NCBI GenBank assembly: GCA_900550835.1
Contig: URTP01000137.1
Coordinates: 1 to 5,282 of the forward strand
DNA: 5,282 nt
Direction: 5' to 3'
From: an uncultured Collinsella sp.
GTDB taxonomy: Bacteria > Actinomycetota > Coriobacteriia > Coriobacteriales > Coriobacteriaceae
Of the stretch, positions 1 to 3,425 are shown in pieces. Positions within the stretch are counted from its first letter, which is position 1, and every line of letters begins with the position of its first letter. Made by a program: the position numbers and the translations under genes. The notes under the pieces were generated by a model that was not told the DNA's origin, did no database searches, and worked only from the letters and a program-made list of their open reading frames with translations.

Positions 1-36
1 CTCGCCCAGCCGGTTCAAGAACTCATCGCGCGTCAT
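1..36 (-). CDS. HAAS/DUF1700-like protein, N-terminal fragment (runs off the window)
   Basis: Only the first 12 codons are visible, reading MTRDEFLNRLGE. The start ATG (36-34) lies inside the last codons of the upstream padR gene in another frame, giving a 14-nt overlap. It has its own purine-rich site: GGAGGGGG lies about 6 nt upstream on the minus strand. The opening (Met, a charged pair, then FLNRL) resembles the start of the small HAAS/DUF1700 domain. Genes for that domain very often sit directly after a PadR repressor and encode membrane proteins of unknown function, sometimes with a DUF4097 gene behind. The identification rests on context and 12 residues, so it is tentative; the existence of a coupled gene here is more secure than its family. 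Confidence 0.55.
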   Translation of the reverse strand, partial: MTRDEFLNRLGE

Positions 37-343
37 GGTGCGCCCCCTCCACGTAACGGTAGATCTCCTGCACGGATGGCCATTCGGCGAGGAACTCGGC
101 GATACGCTCGCGCCCGGCGTCCGTGATGCGGTAGTACCTCCGCAGCCGCCCGTTGTGCTCGGCGGAGCGCGCGGTGATGCAGCCCGCCTTCTCCAGGCGC
201 TTGAGCAACGGATAGAGCGTGGATTCCGTGAGCCCCATACTCGCGGGCACGTCCTTCACGATCTGATAGCCGTAGGATTCCTCGCCCGAGACGGCCGCGA
301 GCACGCAGGCCTCGAGGAAGCCGCGCTTCATCTGTGCCTCCAT
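23..343 (-). CDS. PadR-family transcriptional regulator
   Basis: The gene encodes 106 aa, the usual size of short (subfamily 2) PadR repressors. These bind DNA as dimers through a winged helix-turn-helix. The family pattern is clear: MKRGFLEACVLAAVSGEESYGYQI (residues 5-28, the start of the domain), the recognition helix around LTESTLYPLLKRLEKAGCI (38-56), and the wing GRLRRYYRITDAGRERI (65-81). The C-terminal dimerisation helix (82-100) is short. The start at 343 was chosen because AAAGGAGGTG lies 5 nt upstream; a longer reading from 409 would begin inside the promoter. It is followed, with a 14-nt overlap, by a probable HAAS/DUF1700 gene, the common PadR partner. PadR proteins of this type usually repress their own operon and respond to envelope stress or small molecules; the inducer here is unknown. 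Family call firm, target inferred. Confidence 0.93.
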   Translation of the reverse strand: MEAQMKRGFLEACVLAAVSGEESYGYQIVKDVPASMGLTESTLYPLLKRLEKAGCITARSAEHNGRLRRYYRITDAGRERIAEFLAEWPSVQEIYRYVEGAHHDAR

Positions 344-348
344 CCGCA

Positions 349-358
349 CACCTCCTTT
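349..358 (-). promoter_or_regulatory. Shine-Dalgarno site of padR
   Basis: On the minus strand this reads AAAGGAGGTG, an almost complete anti-16S match, 5 nt before the ATG at 343. It decides the start of the PadR gene against the longer in-frame ATG at 409, which has no such site. Confidence 0.88.
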
Positions 359-379
359 CGTAGTATACTGTGTAACACC

Positions 380-398
380 TACTATATGAAACATAGTA
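380..398. promoter_or_regulatory. Candidate PadR operator (inverted repeat over the -10 box)
   Basis: TACTAT (380-385) and ATAGTA (393-398) form a perfect 6-bp inverted repeat with a 7-nt centre, ATGAAAC. The left arm covers the -10 box of the padR promoter and the right arm sits in the spacer. A related TAGTATA element occurs at 361-367 (within the self-complementary AGTATACT, 362-369) and again at 394-400, 33 bp apart, about three helical turns. PadR repressors are known to bind AT-rich dyads over their own promoters, so autoregulation fits. Binding itself is inferred; AT-rich promoter DNA can give short dyads by chance. Confidence 0.6.
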
Positions 399-409
399 TA
401 TGATGTCAA
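381..409 (-). promoter_or_regulatory. Sigma-70-type promoter of the padR operon
   Basis: On the minus strand a perfect -35 box TTGACA (409-404) is followed by a 17-bp spacer and the -10 box TATAGT (386-381, five of six matches to consensus). Transcription would begin near 374, leaving a leader of about 30 nt that carries the padR Shine-Dalgarno site. The promoter is strong by sequence, so repression is expected to be needed to keep the operon quiet; an inverted repeat overlaps it. Confidence 0.82.
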
Positions 410-627
410 CAGTTGTCGTATAGGGAGTCCGGTCTGTCTGTCCCCTGCGGGTACTCATTGGGGACGTACTTAAATGAGTACCCATCGCTCAAGGTGGCAC
501 CTGGGGACGTTCCTTATGTGCCGGCACTTTGGGACACTCCTTGTCAAGGTTTTGTTCCATCGTGCGGGTTGCTGTTTAACGTGCGACAATGCCGTGTGGA
601 AATCGAAATGTCTCCTGGGGGCTATCT
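410..627. other. Intergenic region between padR promoter and cutC
   Basis: This 218-nt divergent spacer carries the REP-like cluster on its left half and must contain the cutC promoter on its right half. No ORF in it has both a ribosome binding site and coding character; the long plus-strand readings through it continue out of frame into cutC. The only promoter-like pairing I can find for cutC is weak: TTGTTC (552-557), 17 bp, TTTAAC (575-580). An extended -10-like TGCGACAAT lies at 582-590 without a good -35. Neither is convincing. Confidence 0.5.
440..544. repeat. Cluster of three REP-like hairpin units sharing a GGGGACGT core
   Basis: Three related units lie in tandem. Unit A (453-479) and unit B (496-522) are each 27 nt with TGGGGACGT at the same place. 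Unit C (523-544) matches B at about 17 of 22 positions but has lost its right arm. A folds through GGGTACTCATT (449-459) and AATGAGTACCC (473-483), a perfect 11-bp stem around a 13-nt loop. B folds through GGCAC (496-500) and GTGCC (518-522). B and C also meet in the 10-bp palindrome GTGCCGGCAC (518-527). GTCCCC (440-445) can pair instead with GGGGAC (460-465) inside unit A. This resembles the small intergenic palindromes mobilised by REP-associated tyrosine (Y1) transposases in other bacteria. No such transposase is in the window, and no T-run follows that would make either hairpin a standard terminator. Confidence 0.62.
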
Positions 628-1305
628 ATGCTGTACGAGTTTTGTGCCGAGAACTTTGAGCGAGTGCCGGCGGCCATCGAGGCCGGTGCGGGGCGCATTG
701 AGCTGTGCGACAACCTCGCCGTCGGTGGCACCACGCCTTCCGCCGGCGTTATCAGCGCTACGGTCAGCTATGCTCACGAGCATGACGCGCGAGTGATGTG
801 CATGATTCGCCCGCGTGGCGGTGACTTTCACTACAACCAGGACGAGCTGCGCATGATGGAGATGGACTTGGGTCTTGCCGTGAGCGCCGGCGTTGACGGC
901 CTGGTCTTTGGCTGCTGCAAGCCCTGTGCCGGCGGCTGGGCGCTCGACGAGCTCACCCTCGGCGCCCTCGTGATGGCTACGGGCTGCGCGACCGAGGAGT
1001 GCAAGCGCGGGGCCATCGATATCACCTTCCACATGGCCTTTGACCAGCTTTCGCTCGAGGCTCAGCTCGATGCCATTGACACACTCGCCGACTGCGGCAT
1101 CACGCGCATCCTGACGCATGGTGGTGCTGCTGGAACGCCGATCGAGGACAACCTGGAGTACCTGTCGCGTCTTGTCGAGTATGCGGGCGACCGCCTGACC
1201 ATCCTTCCCGGCGGCGGCATTTCTACGGCCAACCGCGATACCGTGGCGGCGGCATTGAGCGTCTCCGAGCTCCATGGCACCAAGATCGTGCAGTTGGAGG
1301 TATAA
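628..1305 (+). CDS. cutC: CutC-family TIM-barrel protein (copper homeostasis protein CutC)
   Basis: A 225-aa cytoplasmic protein that follows the CutC pattern along its length: LYEFCAENF (2-10), GRIELCDNLAVGGTTPSAGV (22-41), MIRPRGGDFHYN (59-70), ITFHMAFD (132-139), RILTHGG (160-166), LPGGGIS (193-199) and ELHGTKIV (214-221). The GGxTPS and RPRGGDF blocks are the family signature and lie at the mouth of the barrel. It is about 20 residues shorter than the 248-aa E. coli protein; the C-terminal tail is what is missing. The start at 628 has a modest GGGGG site 6 nt upstream; the in-frame ATG at 589 has none. It is co-transcribed with the next gene, whose ribosome binding site overlaps the end of cutC. 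CutC was named for copper tolerance in E. coli, but that role is disputed and the barrel looks enzymatic. Family call is firm, activity unknown. Confidence 0.93.
   Translation: MLYEFCAENFERVPAAIEAGAGRIELCDNLAVGGTTPSAGVISATVSYAHEHDARVMCMIRPRGGDFHYNQDELRMMEMDLGLAVSAGVDGLVFGCCKPCAGGWALDELTLGALVMATGCATEECKRGAIDITFHMAFDQLSLEAQLDAIDTLADCGITRILTHGGAAGTPIEDNLEYLSRLVEYAGDRLTILPGGGISTANRDTVAAALSVSELHGTKIVQLEV
1296..1301 (+). promoter_or_regulatory. Shine-Dalgarno site inside the end of cutC, for the DUF4931 gene
   Basis: GGAGGT lies within the last codons of cutC and 7 nt before a GTG codon at 1309. It decides that the downstream gene starts with GTG and shows tight translational linkage: the cutC stop (1303-1305) falls between this site and the start. 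Confidence 0.85.
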
Positions 1306-1308
1306 CCC

Positions 1309-2106
1309 GTGGCGCTGGTATTTGACGTTCAGCAGGCGAACGGTAAGCCCGACGATAATCGTCGCCCTGGCACCGCGTGCCCCTTTTGCGACACGGAGGG
1401 GCTCGCCAACATCATCGAGCGCGATGGTGACTGCATCTGGCTCGAGAATAAGTTCAAGACCTTGCGGGCCACCCGTCAGACCGTATTGATCGAGTCGGCC
1501 AATCACGACGCCGACCTGGCGACCTATGAACCGGATGAGCTGCATCATGTGATGCGGTTTGCCCTGGGCTGTTGGCAGCAGATGATCGATTCCCAACAGT
1601 ACCTCAGCGTGCTCATGTACAAGAACAAAGGCCCGCTTTCGGGCGGCAGCCTCGTCCATCCTCACATGCAGATTGTGGGTTTGGAGCAGGAAGACGGCTA
1701 TGCTTCGCTGACTTCCGCCAATTTCGAAGGCATCAATGTCTGGCGGCAGGGGAGAATCTCGGTCAACATCTCAACCGAGCCGATCATGGGATTCTTTGAG
1801 GTCAACGTCTCGGCTCCACAGGGAATCGCCGCCAGCGACGACGCCCGCGACCAAGCCGAAGCGGACCTGTTTGCCGATGCGATTCAGGTGGCCCTGCGCT
1901 ATATCCTGCACGAACACCACGGCGGTCGCGCGGAGTCGTACAACTTGTTCTTCTACCACATGGACGGCCGGACCATTGCCAAGGCGTTGCCACGTTGGGT
2001 GGTATCGCCCTACTTCGTGGGCTATCGTCTGGCCCAGGTTAATGCCGAGACCACGCTCTATATCGATGCTGAGCGCCTACGCGCGCATCTGGAAACGCTC
2101 GTATAG
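1309..2106 (+). CDS. DUF4931 protein, GalT-like HIT-superfamily nucleotidyltransferase
   Basis: A 265-aa protein starting with GTG, 3 nt after the cutC stop. The N-terminus carries CPFC (24-27), the pair of zinc ligands seen in galactose-1-phosphate uridylyltransferase (GalT). His66 in ESANHDADL (62-70) sits where GalT has its third zinc ligand. NKGPLSGGSLVHPHMQI (106-122) matches the GalT active-site region; in HPHMQ, His119 corresponds to the nucleophile that takes the UMP group, and Gln121 completes HxHxQ. At 265 aa it is much shorter than true GalT (about 350), and the family is catalogued as DUF4931, without a proven substrate. A nucleotidyl transfer or hydrolysis reaction on a sugar phosphate or dinucleotide is the reasonable guess. 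The coupling with cutC implies a shared pathway. Superfamily membership is strong; substrate unknown. Confidence 0.87.
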   Translation: MALVFDVQQANGKPDDNRRPGTACPFCDTEGLANIIERDGDCIWLENKFKTLRATRQTVLIESANHDADLATYEPDELHHVMRFALGCWQQMIDSQQYLSVLMYKNKGPLSGGSLVHPHMQIVGLEQEDGYASLTSANFEGINVWRQGRISVNISTEPIMGFFEVNVSAPQGIAASDDARDQAEADLFADAIQVALRYILHEHHGGRAESYNLFFYHMDGRTIAKALPRWVVSPYFVGYRLAQVNAETTLYIDAERLRAHLETLV

Positions 2107-2136
2107 CAAGGCGAGCGCCTGCGAAAAGTGTGCTGC

Positions 2137-3135
2137 CTAGCGTGCCATCGCGTCGCGCCCAGCCTTGACCCGCTTGCGCTGTTTGGCGCGCTCCTCGCCG
2201 GTCAGTCGCTCAAAGAGATGTCCGATAACCGAGGCGAGCACCTGCTGAAACAGCGTTCCGCACATGACGGGAAACACGACCTCGCCGGGAAAATACTGCG
2301 TGGCGATGACGGCGCCCGAAGAGATATTGCGCATGCCGCAGGTAAAGCACATGGTGGTCGTCTCGCTATACGGCAGGTGCAACGCGCGGGCGACCAGAAT
2401 GCCGACGACAAAGCCGCTGATGGCGAAGGTCAAAATAAAGAGGGCAACTTCCAGGCGCACCGCATTCATGTGTAGCACGTACTCGCTCATGGCGGTGGAG
2501 TTGGAGGCGATGACACCCATCATCATAAACTTGCAGGCGGGCGAAAGCGCGGGGGAGAGTTTCTCGTGTCCCCATCCGCGCGTGAACTCGTTGATCACGA
2601 TGCCGAGCACGGCGGGGATGGCGATCATAAAGGCCATGTTCTGCATCATGCCCGTAACATCGATTGCAACGGTGGCACCCAGCAGGAGCTTAAGCGTGAG
2701 CGGAATCGTGACGGGCGAGATGACCGAGGACGTCAGGATGATGGTGAGCGCGAGCGGGCCGTTGCCGCCGAACATACTGATCCACATAAAGGCGGTGACT
2801 GCCACGGGTACGCTGTACTCGAGCACGATGCCGCAGACAAGGTTGGGGTTGGAGCCAAAGAATAACGATCCCATGGCATAGGCTGCGATAGGGATAAGCA
2901 CCGCCGAGACGAGTAACGCCAAGACCAGGTGCAGCGGACGGCGGAACACCTCGGTTACCTGGTGAAAGGTGTTGCTGAGCGCACCCTGAAACGTCATAAA
3001 GGCAAACAGGGTGGGAACGATGGGCTTGAGTACGCCAATCTGTTGGGGAAAGAGCACGCCGAGCGCCACGCAAATCGGAACGATGACCTGCATGTGCCCC
3101 GCGAGAAACTTGCCCAGTCCAACCCATTGCTTCAT
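2137..3135 (-). CDS. SBF/BASS-family transporter (bile acid:sodium symporter-like)
   Basis: A 332-aa integral membrane protein with about nine or ten hydrophobic segments, roughly at residues 15-30, 36-53, 68-92, 97-121, 127-152, 165-182, 200-221, 228-252, 257-281 and 284-306, then a basic tail. Two inverted five-helix halves fit the BASS fold. The helices that cross in this fold are recognisable as GIVLEYSVPVAVTAFMW (102-118) and CFTCGMRNISSGAVIA (263-278), where the second corresponds to the EVGMQN-type motif of sodium-coupled members. Several expected sodium ligands are replaced. The start at 3135 has GGGAG some 12 nt upstream, rather far. It lies tail to tail with the DUF4931 gene (30 nt apart) and divergent from recJ; no operon partner is visible. 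BASS proteins carry bile acids, pantoate, pyruvate and other organic anions, so substrate cannot be assigned. Confidence 0.85.
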   Translation of the reverse strand: MKQWVGLGKFLAGHMQVIVPICVALGVLFPQQIGVLKPIVPTLFAFMTFQGALSNTFHQVTEVFRRPLHLVLALLVSAVLIPIAAYAMGSLFFGSNPNLVCGIVLEYSVPVAVTAFMWISMFGGNGPLALTIILTSSVISPVTIPLTLKLLLGATVAIDVTGMMQNMAFMIAIPAVLGIVINEFTRGWGHEKLSPALSPACKFMMMGVIASNSTAMSEYVLHMNAVRLEVALFILTFAISGFVVGILVARALHLPYSETTTMCFTCGMRNISSGAVIATQYFPGEVVFPVMCGTLFQQVLASVIGHLFERLTGEERAKQRKRVKAGRDAMAR

Positions 3136-3217
3136 ATGCGCTTGTGACTCCCTTTGCCCGTGAATCCGTTTTGAATGGATATGCTAGACGCTCGCATGCG
3201 TCCGTGCGTCAGAAACG

Positions 3218-3232
3218 CTCGAATATTTCGAG
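3218..3232. repeat. Perfect dyad CTCGAA-TAT-TTCGAG, possible operator
   Basis: Two 6-bp arms are exactly complementary around a 3-nt centre. It lies between the divergent transporter and recJ genes, about 65 bp upstream of the recJ -10 box and about 80 bp upstream of the transporter start, a plausible place for a dimeric regulator of either gene. No regulator can be named. Confidence 0.4.
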
Positions 3233-3297
3233 GCTATTACCGGCATCGTTTACCGAAACCGCGGCGTGCTGCGGCGATTTGCGTCTGCTCTGCACGG

Positions 3298-3303
3298 TAT
3301 AAT
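3298..3303 (+). promoter_or_regulatory. -10 box of the recJ leader promoter
   Basis: A perfect TATAAT. No good -35 box lies at 16-18 bp; the sequences there are CGATTT or GATTTG. Transcription would start near 3310 and give a leader of about 50 nt before the small upstream ORF and about 100 nt before recJ. A promoter relying on the -10 alone may need an activator. Confidence 0.55.
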
Positions 3304-3321
3304 AAATCCGTTCAACAGATC

Positions 3322-3339
3322 TGCCTGCCGAAGCGGGCA
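3322..3339 (+). promoter_or_regulatory. Leader hairpin upstream of the small ORF
   Basis: TGCCTGC (3322-3328) pairs with GCGGGCA (3333-3339) with one T-G wobble, closing a CGAA tetraloop. It ends 5 nt before the AGAGGA ribosome binding site of the leader ORF. There is no T-run after it, so it is not a standard terminator; it could stabilise the message or keep the leader site open. Confidence 0.45.
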
Positions 3340-3359
3340 TACACAGAGGACTCATCGCT

Positions 3360-3425
3360 ATGAACCGTGAGAGGTATCGCGGCGACCTGCCCCTATCGGG
3401 GGTGGGCGCCTATGTCATCGCTTAA
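3360..3425 (+). CDS. 21-codon upstream ORF overlapping the recJ start (possible leader peptide)
   Basis: ATG at 3360 opens a 21-codon reading that begins MNRERY and ends AYVIA before TAA (3423-3425). AGAGGA (3345-3350) lies 9 nt upstream, a reasonable ribosome binding site. The ORF overlaps the start of recJ by 14 nt in another frame, so a ribosome finishing it would be placed on the recJ start. The peptide has three Arg codons among its first seven and no membrane segment. I do not recognise it; it may serve only to couple translation. It could also be a chance ORF, since recJ has its own GGGGGTGG site and a non-coding leader would look much the same. Conservation of the peptide across relatives would settle this. 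Confidence 0.42.
   Translation: MNRERYRGDLPLSGVGAYVIA
3390..3401 (+). promoter_or_regulatory. Hairpin overlapping the recJ ribosome binding site
   Basis: CCCC (3390-3393) can pair with GGGG (3398-3401) across the loop TATC. The G-run is the left part of GGGGGTGGG (3398-3406), the only Shine-Dalgarno-like sequence for the recJ ATG at 3412. Pairing would mask it until a ribosome translating the upstream ORF melts the stem. The stem is short (4 bp) but all G-C. Role inferred. Confidence 0.4.

Larger units (their letters stand above)
3136..3359. other. Divergent intergenic region between the SBF transporter and recJ leader
   Basis: This 224-nt spacer holds start signals for both directions. On the plus side it contains a perfect TATAAT and a hairpin before the leader ORF. 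On the minus side I find only a poor match, TAGCAT (3188-3183), for the transporter. A 15-bp dyad, CTCGAATATTTCGAG (3218-3232), with 6-bp perfect arms around TAT, lies near the middle. GCGGCG is repeated directly around 3260-3280. No tRNA fold or coding gene was seen here. Confidence 0.5.

Noticed and set aside
449..483. Rho-independent terminator for a transcript entering the padR-cutC spacer
   Set aside because: The stem is strong but the loop is 13 nt, no T-run follows, and the flanking genes are divergent so neither would end here. The repeated core favours a mobile REP-like unit.
413..796. Plus-strand reading of 127 codons spanning the REP-like region and the start of cutC
   Set aside because: It has no ribosome binding site, runs through hairpin repeats and then continues out of frame within cutC.
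622..1665. Long minus-strand reading of 347 codons opposite cutC and the DUF4931 gene
   Set aside because: It is the mirror of two well-supported genes with G/C-rich third positions, has no family resemblance, and crosses both gene boundaries.
2109..2120. Possible bidirectional terminator AGGCGAGCGCCT in the 30-nt gap between convergent genes
   Set aside because: The stem is only 4-5 bp with a very tight loop and no T-run on either side. Some terminator is expected here, but this does not meet the standard.
3218..3232. LexA/SOS box upstream of recJ
   Set aside because: The Gram-positive LexA site is CGAAC-N4-GTTCG, with 6 nt between CGAA and TTCG. Here only 3 nt separate them and the flanking C and G are absent.
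3367..3411. recJ starting at an in-frame GTG 15 codons upstream
   Set aside because: The only ribosome site before it (AGAGGA, 3345-3350) is about 16 nt away and fits the ATG at 3360 better; the extra residues do not look like a RecJ N-terminus.
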